Origin: Basidiobolus heterosporus B8920
Taxonomy: Eukaryota; Basidiobolomycota; Basidiobolomycetes; Basidiobolales; Basidiobolaceae
Direction: 5' to 3'
Assembly: GCA_000697455.1 (NCBI GenBank)
Contig: JNET01034088.1
Span: 1 to 15,235 of the forward strand
Length of the DNA stretch: 15,235 bases
Of this stretch, positions 1 through 8,466 are shown in pieces. The translations under genes were made by a program, and so were the position numbers. Each line of letters begins with the position of its first letter. Within the stretch, counting starts at the first letter, position 1. The notes below the pieces were generated by a model. It saw nothing but the letters and a program-made list of their open reading frames with translations. It did no database searches and was not told where the DNA came from.

Positions 1-634
1 TACTTGCCGAATTGGAAATGTAACTCTCTACTTCGACAGGGCAATTTGAACTAATATATGCTTGGGCAACAATTTTTCCAGCAGTCCCACCAATGACGTT
101 ATTCAACTCAGGTTTTCTCTGAATTATCTGTTTGAAAATATCTTTAGCTGCCTCATTAATAATGCTGGGAATTCTATCAGTACTGCAGTTGTCAGATTGA
201 TCTCTGAAAAGAGATTTGATTAATTCCAAGGCCATCTCTTTAAGAAAGGCAAAAGCTTCTTCATTTTCTTGTTTCCAATTTTTGGCTTGAGTCTTCAACC
301 TTTCGAATTTCTGCTTAACAGCATTATATATCTGGTAGGAGTCCCGCTCAGGAACTTTGCTAGTTGGCACAATGAAAGGATTCTGGTTATTCAAGTTGTA
401 ATCGCTAACCTCAGCAGGATTAGGAGATACTGGCTTTACAGGTGGAATATTTGGAGGTCTAATTCCAGAGCCACCTGGCACTTCGGGATAGCCGGGTTTA
501 ACAGGGATCTCTGGTTCGCGAAAGGTTGGTGGATCAGGACGGTAATTTGGTGGAGGCTTAGGTCGAGCAGCAGGTGGGTGAATAACCGGAGGCCCAGGAA
601 GGAAAACAACAGGTGATGGGTATGGAGTGGCCAT
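1..634 (-). CDS. Proline-rich protein of unknown function, C-terminus cut by window edge
   Basis: The minus strand is open without a stop from the ATG at 632-634 to the left edge, giving 211 codons. I do not recognise the family. Residues 1-75 are strongly proline-rich (about 27 prolines, with PPP and PxPP runs) and low in hydrophobics, so this part is probably disordered. Residues 95-150 look helical and charged (RDSYQIYNAVKQKF, then Lys/Glu-rich). Residues 150-211 contain two cysteines (150 and 198) and an Ala/Ile-rich helix-like stretch (NNVIGGTAGKIVAQAY). There is no signal peptide or membrane segment at the start. The start is supported by a TATA-like element about 33 nt upstream and by the absence of an earlier in-frame ATG joined to it. 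It is divergent from the hydrophobin gene and could share regulation with it. A lineage-specific protein is likely. An intron or the true end may lie beyond the window. I am confident it is coding but not of its function. Confidence 0.7.
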   Translation of the reverse strand, partial: MATPYPSPVVFLPGPPVIHPPAARPKPPPNYRPDPPTFREPEIPVKPGYPEVPGGSGIRPPNIPPVKPVSPNPAEVSDYNLNNQNPFIVPTSKVPERDSYQIYNAVKQKFERLKTQAKNWKQENEEAFAFLKEMALELIKSLFRDQSDNCSTDRIPSIINEAAKDIFKQIIQRKPELNNVIGGTAGKIVAQAYISSNCPVEVESYISNSAS

Positions 635-666
635 CTTGCTTCAAGGGAGTTTAGGACACGTAACGA

Positions 667-675
667 TTTTATATA
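667..675 (-). promoter_or_regulatory. TATA box of the proline-rich gene
   Basis: On the minus strand this reads TATATAAAA. It ends 33 nt upstream of the ATG at 634, a spacing that would give a very short 5' leader. This is sequence match and position only. Confidence 0.55.
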
Positions 676-1279
676 GTACCTGGGATGGGCTCATGATTTA
701 GTTAATTATTTTTACCAGTCTCATCATACAAGTATGTCTATCAGGATTAATCCAGTTGGCAGCAAGTTGAAGATGGTAATTGTTTTTATATGGAGTATTT
801 ATTAACCCCTGATGAATCAGTCATCCATGTTAGATGTTGCTCGTTACACGCATTTTTACTTAGATTCCAGTCGAGTCTTTTTCTTTTTGAGTGGTTTTTG
901 TAACACCTTATTACAAGGATTACTTAAGGTTACTGGGATGAATCAATAAATGCAGTACCCTAAGATGGGGGAAAAGATATAAGAAAAACCGCAGATTTCC
1001 GAGATATCTTGTTCAATGGATATTCTCAAATTAGAGATTTCGCTCTTTGTCCCCATCTAACAGTCATGCACTTCCTCTACCTCCCATTATTCAATAACAC
1101 CGAATCACAATGTCAGCAAGAATGCATGTATATTTTATAAATGGTACACAATACACACTGAATTTCAATAATTGCTGATATATCCCATACAATGTAAGTC
1201 TGCCAAATGATGGTACTATTATCAACAATAGACTATCTTTCATTTGCATAAAATCTATTGTACGTTCATTCTGACTTAG

Positions 1280-1286
1280 TATAAAG
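1280..1286 (+). promoter_or_regulatory. TATA box of the hydrophobin gene
   Basis: TATAAAG lies 32 nt upstream of the hydrophobin ATG at 1312. The layout mirrors that of the divergent gene, again implying a very short leader. Confidence 0.5.
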
Positions 1287-1311
1287 AGTGGTGTAGATTA
1301 CGATTATCCTC

Positions 1312-1635
1312 ATGAAAATGATGCTCACAACTCTCTTCTCTCTCTTGGCCATTTCGCTAGTGGCTTCTCAAGATATAAATGCACCCGATTGCCCAGCTGA
1401 TCAGCTGCAATGCTGCCAAAGTGTTCAGTTGGCGTCCAGTCCTACGGTACAAGCTTTAACGGGTTTACTAGGAATAGCAAGTGTTCCACAAGACACTCTG
1501 GTTGGTCTGACATGTACACCTATTTCCTCAATTGGTATCAATAGTGGAGCAATGTGCACTGCTCAGCCTGTATGCTGCGCAAATAACAGATTTAATGGTC
1601 TTGTATCTTTAGATTGTAGGGAAGTCGGATTCTGA
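1312..1635 (+). CDS. Class I hydrophobin (secreted, self-assembling surface protein)
   Basis: This small secreted protein of 107 residues should coat aerial structures or spores with an amphipathic layer. Residues 1-19 form a signal peptide (basic MKMM start, hydrophobic core, cleavage probably after A18 or S19). The eight hydrophobin cysteines are all present at 27, 34, 35, 68, 82, 88, 89 and 102, giving C-X6-CC-X32-C-X13-C-X5-CC-X12-C. This is the class I pattern of basidiomycetes. Family-typical blocks are visible: LTGLLGI after the first CC pair, VGLTCTPIS around the fourth Cys, and QPVCCANNRFNGL around the second CC pair. The first ATG in the frame was chosen; ATGs two and three codons later would also leave a signal peptide. 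The coding region is uninterrupted, whereas many basidiomycete hydrophobin genes carry introns. Identification is secure, but the exact paralogue cannot be named. Confidence 0.96.
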   Translation: MKMMLTTLFSLLAISLVASQDINAPDCPADQLQCCQSVQLASSPTVQALTGLLGIASVPQDTLVGLTCTPISSIGINSGAMCTAQPVCCANNRFNGLVSLDCREVGF

Positions 1636-1889
1636 ACAGTCTGGAATACGGAACTTTGGTAATAAAGAAACCAAGATCTCAACTAAAGATAGCATAAATG
1701 ATATATTAATATTTACCACCCTATCATATACAAATAACAAAGGAATGCTACATTAGTGCATTAACTTAGGGCAGCCATTTGTACAATTAACGGAAATTTT
1801 ATCATCAAACAAAGAAATATTCCACACAGATATGATCACTAGATAAATACTGTATCAAACAAAAAGGATGTGAAAAGCCTTGGAACGCT
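1636..1889. other. Convergent 3' intergenic region (hydrophobin / GSK-3)
   Basis: These 254 bp lie between two converging genes. Apart from the hydrophobin AATAAA I see only AT-rich sequence and no ORF worth calling. Confidence 0.6.
1661..1666 (+). terminator. Polyadenylation signal AATAAA of the hydrophobin gene
   Basis: A perfect AATAAA hexamer begins 26 nt after the hydrophobin stop codon. Fungal poly(A) signals are loose, so the role is inferred from position. Confidence 0.45.
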
Positions 1890-3321
1890 TTATATCATTG
1901 CTTGACTTCTCGGGATAGGCTGGAAATTAGACACGTCGATCCCACGCTCAAGTAACTTTCCCTCCATATGTTTGGGCACCAAGTTTGAAATCAGGTCGGG
2001 ACGAATAGAGAGTTCTGTAGGAAATTCGTTGGGAGTTAGCAAAAGATGTTACAAGTACAGTAAGTCATCTGGTCCTACCCTTAGCGGTAAATTCAAACAA
2101 TGGAAGAGTGACATTGGGATCTTGACGTAACTCGTCAAAGAAAGGGTGGGCCATTGCCTCAATAGCAGTTAGACGGTTGGAAGGTGTGTAGTCGAGGAGA
2201 TGCGTAATCAAATCTACTGCCTCTTCAGGTGCTCGGGAGCGAAAGATTCGCGAGAAAGGATGAGGCTTAATCTGAGGGAATTTGTTATCGATGTAGTGTG
2301 GATTCATGCAACGGATTTGCTCTCGAGATGGAGTTCCCAGCACCTTGATAATTTCAACCAGCTGATCGATGCTGCTGTCCCCTGGGAATAAGGGCTGGCC
2401 AATTATAAGCTCGGCCATCACGCACCCTGAAGACCAGATGTCTATAAAGAAGAAACGATTCAGGAAGAACTAAGTAAAGTAGGTGGTTTTCAGGCAGTTA
2501 CCTATACTGGTGGTATAATCAGTGGCAGAGAATATAAGTTCGGGAGCACGATAGTATCTTGAACAGATATAAGCTACATTGGGCTCGCCAGGAACCAAGG
2601 CTTTGGCGCTAATCAAAAGGCACATTGATAAACAACTATAATGTATGCAAATAAATGGCCCAGACTACAAACTAACCTTCCAAAATCGCATAACTTAAGG
2701 ATCCCAGTCTTACTATCTACCAGTAGATTCTGTGGTTTGATATCACGATGACAAATTCCTTCCGAATGAATGTATGCCAATGAGCGGAAAAGTTGGTACA
2801 TATACAGCCTCACATGGGATATTGGGACCTGCTGCCTCATTTTGTTATGTTGTCTGATTACTTTATAAATGGTCTCCGGAACATACTCAAGAATGAGATT
2901 TAAGAAGACCTCGTCCTTCTGATTAAGAGGTCGATTAGAAAATTGTTGCTATATGCACACAGTAGATATTGTACTACCTTCTCTCCATTAGAGTAAAAGT
3001 ATGCCTTCAGATTGACCACGTTGGGATGAGAAAGTACTTTCATAATCTGTAGTTCACGATTCTATATGGAGGAGAAGTGTTAGCACTACGCAGGCAAAGA
3101 TTCTCCAAATACACCAATAACCTTATATCTCTTATCCTGTAGACTTTCTTGATGGCGATTTCTTCGCCAGTTTGTACAAGTTGCGCACGATGAACAACTC
3201 CAAAAGAGCCGTGTCCTACTACTTTGTAGTTCGTGTAAGAGATTTCTATAGGTTCTCCATTTTTACCTTCGTTAGCAACAATGTTGACAACTTCGTGACT
3301 CTCATTTCTAGCCATCTTCAA
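1890..3321 (-). CDS. GSK-3 family serine/threonine kinase, with an apparent one-base loss in exon 1
   Basis: This is a glycogen synthase kinase 3 homologue (Rim11/Mck1/Skp1 type). Six exons fit: 3122-3321, 2978-3061, 2677-2918, 2502-2608, 2079-2441 and 1890-2014. The introns are 60, 59, 68, 60 and 64 nt. Key motifs in order are the glycine loop [11 protein letters not shown] lysine in IAIKKV, helix C Glu in NRELQIM, catalytic [13 protein letters not shown] then SAK, activation-loop [11 protein letters not shown], substrate-docking region [14 protein letters not shown], and the GSK-3 tail ELSIRPDL. The start is the ATG at 3321 or the one at 3315; the latter ([10 protein letters not shown]) resembles fungal relatives. 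The oddity is that exon 1 switches frame after IAIKKV. The expected LQDKRYK is present but one frame over, so one base is missing near 3142-3144 and the exons total 1121 nt. A weak donor at 3144 (GTCTAC) would restore frame with loss of eight residues. The product would be about 373 residues if whole. Confidence 0.9.
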
Positions 3322-3523
3322 TGCTATGGTCAGGGCAATAGATTCGTATTAGGTTCAGAAAGTGTTACAACTCTATTTTCGAACTTTAGTACCAAGAAAA
3401 AAGAAAGTGATAATCAGGATACAGTCAAGAAAGTGTTTCGGAAACGGAATAAATACAAACTGGTATAGAAAAGTATAGTCAATAATCAAGATGCGCTACT
3501 CAAGCGGGTTTTTTAAATATATC

Positions 3524-3534
3524 ACGCGACGCGT
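3524..3534. promoter_or_regulatory. Tandem ACGCG / ACGCGT (MluI cell-cycle box-like) motif
   Basis: ACGCG at 3524-3528 is followed immediately by ACGCGT at 3529-3534. ACGCGT is the binding core of MBF-type (Swi6/Mbp1-family) G1/S factors in ascomycete yeasts. The pair lies about 200 nt upstream of the GSK-3 ATG. CpG-rich hexamers are rare in this AT-leaning sequence, but function is inferred. Confidence 0.35.
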
Positions 3535-3911
3535 CTAGGCTTCTAAAAGGCTTGTTTTGCTACTAAAGTGCTCTGGTGTTTCTAACTCCACCTACAGTAC
3601 GACTATTCAAAATGATAGGAGTTGAATTCGCAAGGAAGGAACAATGCGGTGAGGAATTGCTTTGATCGGAAATAAATCAGGCGTGGACACAATGATTTAT
3701 TTAATTGAGCAACAGGAAGTTGGTTAAATATATGCAGAATATTAGGCAAATACTAAAAACGAATCAATTTGGTTCCGGAGCCTACATCATTGATTAGATG
3801 GCAGATATTCATCCAGATTTTGAACGTCAAATTCCCAACGTTTGCTGAGAGGTGCTAGCAACAGTCAACCACTCCATTCTTTTGGAAGGTAAACTATACA
3901 TAAGGTATGTA

Positions 3912-3917
3912 TTTATT
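3912..3917 (-). terminator. Possible polyadenylation signal of the Spo12-like gene
   Basis: AATAAA on the minus strand, about 98 nt past the stop codon at 4015-4017. Position-based inference only. Confidence 0.3.
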
Positions 3918-4014
3918 GGCTTGTGATAACAATAGAGTAGAATAAGAATCACTAATAGAAATGAAATAGAAGTAATATATTTACAATGAGCATACCCATG
4001 AGTCAAGTCAAGAG

Positions 4015-4251
4015 TCAATGGCCATTCCCGTTAAGTTCATGAGCAGCAGCGGCAAATGTCTGCGAGAGGGACCTCGGCTTAAGAGCTTGCATATGACTGT
4101 TTCTATGCGCAACCAACTTCTGCGTGCATGGAGACATCAGGTTATCGGTAGGGCTTGTTAAATGGTTCTTCGTCTGCTGCATCAAACGGTGTTTGATCAT
4201 AAGTTCCTCAGCCGGTTGTGCTTCAAAGTTTTGGTGGTGTTGTTGGGTCAT
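4015..4251 (-). CDS. Spo12-like small protein (mitotic-exit/meiotic regulator family)
   Basis: This is a 78-residue protein encoded in one exon. Residues 33-46 read SPTDNLMSPCTQKL, which matches, from memory, the conserved core of the Spo12/Bns1 family. It is followed by a basic KPRSL block at 58-62 that resembles the tail of fungal Spo12-like proteins. In budding yeast Spo12 is a nuclear component of the FEAR network that helps release Cdc14 from the nucleolus in early anaphase, and the two serines of the SPxD...SP core are phosphorylated. The remainder is Gln/His-rich (N-terminus) and Ala-rich (C-terminus) and probably disordered. The ATG at 4251 is preceded about 50 nt upstream by a TATA box and farther up by a forkhead-type motif, fitting G2/M expression. 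No signal peptide or membrane segment is present. The assignment rests on one short motif, but that motif is distinctive. Confidence 0.72.
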   Translation of the reverse strand: MTQQHHQNFEAQPAEELMIKHRLMQQTKNHLTSPTDNLMSPCTQKLVAHRNSHMQALKPRSLSQTFAAAAHELNGNGH

Positions 4252-4301
4252 TTTGAGACGGCAATGTGAGTTGGTTGTTGGTAAAAGACAGTCCAGTAAG
4301 C

Positions 4302-4308
4302 TTATATA
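4302..4308 (-). promoter_or_regulatory. TATA box of the Spo12-like gene
   Basis: TATATAA on the minus strand, about 50 nt upstream of the ATG at 4251. Confidence 0.5.
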
Positions 4309-4326
4309 GCACCATCGAATAGAGAT

Positions 4327-4335
4327 GTAAACAAA
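4327..4335 (+). promoter_or_regulatory. Forkhead-type site GTAAACAAA upstream of the Spo12-like gene
   Basis: GTAAACAAA matches the RTAAACAAA consensus of Fkh-type transcription factors. It lies about 75-85 nt upstream of the Spo12-like ATG, just beyond the TATA box. Budding-yeast SPO12 belongs to the G2/M gene cluster driven by forkhead factors with Mcm1. No clean Mcm1 (CC-N6-GG) site is adjacent. The motif is seen directly; its use is inferred. Confidence 0.4.
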
Positions 4336-4630
4336 GAAAGATGCCTCGTAATTGGCTAGGGCTCATACCTAGATTGTTTTGCTTATATCTGAAGAATTTT
4401 CTTGACTGATGATGTGACGCTGTGCCTATACTATTTGTGGTCATGGATAGATTAAAAATGGCCTTCTATGTTATCCAAATATTCCCACAAAGCTCGGGGA
4501 TTTGGAGTCAGGAATGACCAGGTGATGCGTGAGGAAAGCCTTGATATTGAAGAGAGTATTATAGTAATGTTTGTCTTAGGATTTAATGGGATTTTTATTT
4601 TGGATATTCGAGAGATGGATCGGTTTGTGA

Positions 4631-7090
4631 CTATGATTCCGGTTCTTTTTTTAATGAATGATTTCCTTTCTCTTTGTTATCCTCCATTTTTGCAGTTCGT
4701 GCTCCGAACTGAATGGCCCGCTTCCAGAATCTGGACGCATTAACAAGGCCTAATTCTCGAGCCGCTAATCTAAGCAGTAATTTCTCCCCGATTCCACGTT
4801 CAAATCTCATATCAGTCTTTAAATAAATGGGTAACGAGTTCAAGAACGCTAGTACTTTTTCATCGAGGTATGGGAAACGGGCCTCCTTTCCATGCGAAGA
4901 GATGATTCTATCGTCACGGCCTATGTAAGAGTACCCAAAGAATTAGTAAGAAATACCTTAGGATTGGGTTTTACACACTTGCCTAGGTTCCTTGTAGAGA
5001 TTCGATCTACGTCAAACTGAATCTTTTAAAGCTGGTATTAGGCAATATTTCGAAATACAGAGAAACCGTCTCAAATATACCTCCTCAATAAGTCCTTCCC
5101 ATCCTCTATGCCGGAAATTCTCCCTATGTCTAGAGTAGCCAGCCAATTGTTCGTCAGCACCAATACCAAGGAGAAGTACCTTGGCTGGACTTGTGTAATC
5201 CTGCAAAACGTCAGGGTGTGTAGGGTCAGATGCGATTCCGCCTAAAGTCAAAGGATGTTAGTTCAGGTGAATGTTACGTTAAAATAGGCATCAAATGCGT
5301 ACCAATGCCTCTGGATGCAAACCAAAATGCCATAGCGATACTCTAGAGTTTCGTGATATTAGAGTCTAGTGCTTAAATCCTCCAAATGTGTATCACTCAC
5401 CAAATCCATCACAGTATTTAAAGGAGCCATTAGAGATAGAATGTAATCCTTTTTGGCCATAGCTTCATCAAAGGGAACATTGATTTCCACGAAATTCCAT
5501 TTTCTATGTGGTGCTACATCTCTGTACAATGAAGGAACAGATAACTATCTTGTTCGTAGTGAGGAGGTCGAAGTACACGAAGTGCAAACCTTAGTTCCTC
5601 TACCCCCTGTCTTCCGGTTTTTCTATCAGGTACATTATAATTTGCTTTTGGCTTCTCTTCGTCCGCTTTTTTCTTGTTTGGCTTGTTATGGTGCTTTTGA
5701 ATCCGTGGGTTTTCAAAGGCTACGTTAAGCAAGTCGATTGGCTCATCTTTCGGCAGAACTCTATCGGCTAGCAGGGCAAGACATATACAGTCTATTCCAC
5801 CAGAAAATAGGATGCCTAAGCGTGGCTGCGTAGCTGGCCTTGTAGACTATTAGGATGATTTCTGAAAGCACGTTTACTAAAGGTTTCACTTACCCTTCTT
5901 TTGGAATGTTAATCACTCGACGGCGAACGGAATCACCGAGTGTTTGAATCAACACTTGTACTTTTCCTGCCATTACTTCAGACGGAGCTGGCATTTCCTC
6001 ACCTTCGCCGATACTCAAAAGGTCACCTTCTTGCGGAAGGGAAGTGTTGATTCTCCCGAACGGAATCCTCTTTGATATTAGAACAATAAGTATCAACCAA
6101 TCCAAACAAATACATGCTCGAAAGAAATTCCCACCATAAGCTCGGCTTCATTAAAATGCCATTCATGTAAGGTCAGTCGATCAGTAAGAGTTGCCTAAAT
6201 CGAGAATTAGCGTATTGTCGTTGAGGTTCAGTTAGCCATATGCGTACATAATCAAGTCCTTGAGCCAAGTCTAAGCAGTAGATTCCCTTTGCCGGAACCT
6301 CCTCCCAGTATCCCTCCGGACATTCGCACTCGGGGCCAACGGAAGATAAGACGAATGAATCTTTGGAGTCTTTTGGTAAATGCCATAGTAAGGACCTACG
6401 GCCAAGACAATCTCTACCAAACCACAGTCTTTCTTTCGATCTCTAAAGGAATCAAATACAATATCAATACTATTTAATATTTCTACTAAACGCAAGTAGA
6501 CAGGGCTCTCCTCTCCTTACCTCAAAATAAAAGAAGCCATAAGGTCCGCGAACCTGGCTAAATACTTGCAACACCCTATCGTCTACTAACTCTGCCTCGT
6601 TTAACTTCATAGATAAAAGCTCGGTGTCATTAGTATCGACGGGAACCTAACGGAGACAGAAAAAGCACAGGTTGATTAACTAAACATTATTGTGTCAAAG
6701 AAAGCAAAGACCAAGAGTGTATAATATTTACTTCAAGTCCATCAAATATTTCACCATTCCAACACAATACACCCTCTGATTCTACCCTCGGTTGTGGTAC
6801 GTTGTATTCCCCACGTAGGTGCAACACTGCACCATACCAATGCAATCCCGCTCCATGAAGAGTTTCACTCACGAGTGCTTGGGAATCAGGGCCTATACAT
6901 CAGAAGTTAAATTACTTTGGGTTTATGTAGAAGGGATTTGGCTTAAAGACCAGTTATAATCGATAATATATAGCAGAAGCCATTTTATATTTCGATGTAT
7001 ACCTCTTTTTTGATTTGCCAAAGAAAGAGATTCCCAGTGCTCCGGTAGTACGGTTGGGTCACTCGTTAATCCGAAAAGTATACCACACAT
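4631..7090 (-). CDS. Asparagine synthetase domain-containing protein (ASNSD1-like), 12 exons
   Basis: The model gives a 568-residue protein with exons 7003-7090, 6732-6892, 6521-6646, 6248-6442, 6135-6194, 5894-6069, 5590-5838, 5401-5521, 5303-5342, 5081-5241, 4983-5022 and 4631-4920. All junctions keep frame. The start was set at MCGI so that Cys2 becomes the N-terminal nucleophile of a class II glutamine amidotransferase domain. Supporting blocks are [18 protein letters not shown] and GPYGFFYF. The C-terminal half is an ATP-pyrophosphatase-type synthetase domain with SGGID at 281-285, [27 protein letters not shown] from 431, [16 protein letters not shown] and [13 protein letters not shown] near the end. 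These blocks are typical of ASNSD1 rather than true asparagine synthetases, and the biochemical role of ASNSD1 is unsettled. The intron after exon 11 appears to be GC-AG. Two exons are only 40 nt, and the first intron is 110 nt, the longest seen here. Confidence 0.93.
4921..4982 (-). other. GC-AG intron in the ASNSD1-like gene
   Basis: This 62-nt intron begins GCAAGT and ends ACATAG, with a branch-like TTACTAAT near its end. It joins CTA-G to GC-CGT-GAC, producing the family block NLGRDDR. No GT donor nearby keeps the frame. GCAAGT is the usual form of the minor GC donor class, whose exon side and +3 to +6 bases pair well with U1. Confidence 0.75.
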
Positions 7091-7556
7091 AGGAAATCCA
7101 ACCACACCAGATCAAAGGAGATCCACTCAAAGATTAATCATAGATATCATAGAAATCACATCATTCAAAGAAAAAAAAGACATGAATTATAAAATTCAAA
7201 CAACATTCATTGATTCAAGGGTCCGTGCAGAGAGGTGACCAACTTTTGCCTAGGATTATCACTCCATTATTCAGTGCATAATTGAAATCATACACTTTTT
7301 TTATTAATATCGTGCAAAACGTGGGCCAAAAACATCCAGAGTAAGCAATTTTGATTAACGGAGAGACCAGAATAAAACGAGTTTGGGGATTAAGAATGGA
7401 AGGGTGAAAGGGTGGAAAGGTAAAAGAGAAATCTAACTAAACAGATGTAAATTTCATCTTAGCTATTCGCGAGTGTAGTTATGTATGTATGTAGAAAAGG
7501 GTTCAAGTTAACAAAGAGTGCTACTTGAGGTATCTTGTATGATGGCTCTAGCAATA
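7091..7556. other. Intergenic: ASNSD1-like promoter and VMA8 3' end
   Basis: This is 466 bp without a gene. Positions 7381-7433 are strongly purine-rich on the plus strand (repeated GGAAGGG/GAAAGGG units). They are therefore pyrimidine-rich on the strand from which both neighbours are transcribed, a feature common in fungal promoters and 3' regions. A short GTAT microrepeat lies near 7480-7495. Confidence 0.5.
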
Positions 7557-8466
7557 TTAGAAGATGATATCCGTATCTTCATCTTGATTGAGAAGGTTCT
7601 TAACTGGTGCCTCTTCTTCTTGTAGAGCGAGTGCTGTTCTTTTAACCTCATCAGCAGCCTTCGCTTCTTTCTTTTTACCTTGAACCTTCTTTAACCTGAA
7701 GAATTCCTCACGATCTTGCTCATCCAATTCAGAGGCAATATATTTGATGGTATTTTCTACCTTCGGAATAATAACATGTTCAATTGCGTTAACACGTCTG
7801 TTAGTAAGTTTGATAACTTCGTCAAGGATAACAAAAGCAGTTTGTAAAGAAGCGAGTTCTACAAGGGTTTCGACTGCCTTAATATAAGTATCTTTACACT
7901 TCTGCACTTGCTGACCACCACGTCCTAGACCGGTCAGCTCGAAGGAATTGGCGCCTTCTGAATAAGATTCAAAAACAGGCAACATGACGCCGGAAACGTT
8001 CTCCTGGTGAGCGCGAACCTTCAATTGAGCGGACTTGACGCTTTCACGTACTTGATAACTGATGTCACCAGTGCTGTAAGAACCTTCGGCCAGCGAGAAG
8101 GAAGCTACTTGCATAACTTTACCCATAGAAAGTTTGGCCTTTATGAATAGAGTGAGGTTAGAAACTGCTGTACTTGAACATATTACAGAAGACCAGAAAC
8201 TGTGTATTATTTACCTGTTCAATTTTGGAGATGATACCACGAAAACGTTTAGTCAGTGCCTCACTCTTACGTTTCAAAAGACTATGACCAGTTTGTGCGC
8301 CCTTGAGCTTGATCTTCATGGCCGTTTGAGCCCTAGACGGAAGAATGTTTAGATTAATTTATTTACAACTAGAAAGGGCTACTGATGAGTGCCAAAGGGA
8401 GAGATGTGCTTAGAATGATGGTACATACATACGAGTAGGGAAAACATTGAGACGAGCTTCAGCCAT
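7557..8466 (-). CDS. VMA8: V-type proton ATPase subunit D
   Basis: This is a central-stalk rotor subunit of the V1 sector of the vacuolar H+-ATPase, linking ATP hydrolysis to rotation of the membrane ring. The model has three exons, 8429-8466, 8215-8332 and 7557-8138, with introns of 96 and 76 nt, and gives 245 residues, the usual size of the family. The N-terminus reads [13 protein letters not shown], then [22 protein letters not shown], which is the typical subunit D opening once the first intron is removed. The third exon contains the [10 protein letters not shown] block, the [23 protein letters not shown] block and the [19 protein letters not shown] helix, all diagnostic for the family. 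The long N- and C-terminal helices are expected to pair as a coiled coil. Donors are GTATGT and GTAAAT. Nothing is missing. Confidence 0.96.

Larger units (their letters stand above)
635..1311. other. Divergent intergenic region between proline-rich gene and hydrophobin
   Basis: This is 677 bp of AT-rich DNA between two divergently transcribed genes, with no credible coding ORF. It must hold both promoters. Visible elements are the two TATA-like boxes at its ends and a CCCCT pentamer at 806-810, which resembles a stress-response element core; a pentamer of this kind is expected by chance. Confidence 0.6.
3322..4014. other. Intergenic: GSK-3 promoter plus 3' end of the Spo12-like gene
   Basis: This is 693 bp without a supported gene. 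It contains the ACGCG/ACGCGT pair and, on the minus strand, AATAAA at 3912-3917. It also has a 63-codon open stretch at 3827-4018 (minus) with one hydrophobic run, which I do not accept as a gene. A minus-strand segment starting GTATGC near 3996 and ending in ATTAG could be a 3' UTR intron of the Spo12-like transcript. Confidence 0.5.
4252..4630. other. Intergenic: Spo12-like promoter and 3' end of the ASNSD1-like gene
   Basis: This 379 bp region carries the TATA box and forkhead motif described separately. The rest (about 4340-4630) shows no coding signal that I trust; open frames there overlap the known genes or lack any family likeness. Confidence 0.5.

Noticed and set aside
269-616. 115-codon plus-strand open frame, Trp/Arg-rich
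   Set aside because: It is the complement of the proline-rich coding region on the minus strand. The unusual Trp content is a by-product of CCA/CCT codons on the other strand.
3135-3155. Programmed ribosomal frameshift as the explanation of the GSK-3 frame break
   Set aside because: No X-XXY-YYZ slippery heptamer in the reading frame and no obvious downstream structure. Error, mutation or alternative splicing are simpler.
3827-4018. 63-codon minus-strand open frame after the Spo12-like gene
   Set aside because: It overlaps the stop of the Spo12-like gene, has no family likeness, and lies where a 3' UTR is expected.
4340-4365. Possible Mcm1 (MADS) site next to the forkhead motif
   Set aside because: The CC...GG spacing is eight rather than six bases, so it does not fit the consensus.
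4970-4990. GT donor (GTGTGT) four bases into the presumed GC-AG intron
   Set aside because: With the clear acceptor at 4921 it puts the next exon out of frame and destroys the NLGRDDR block.
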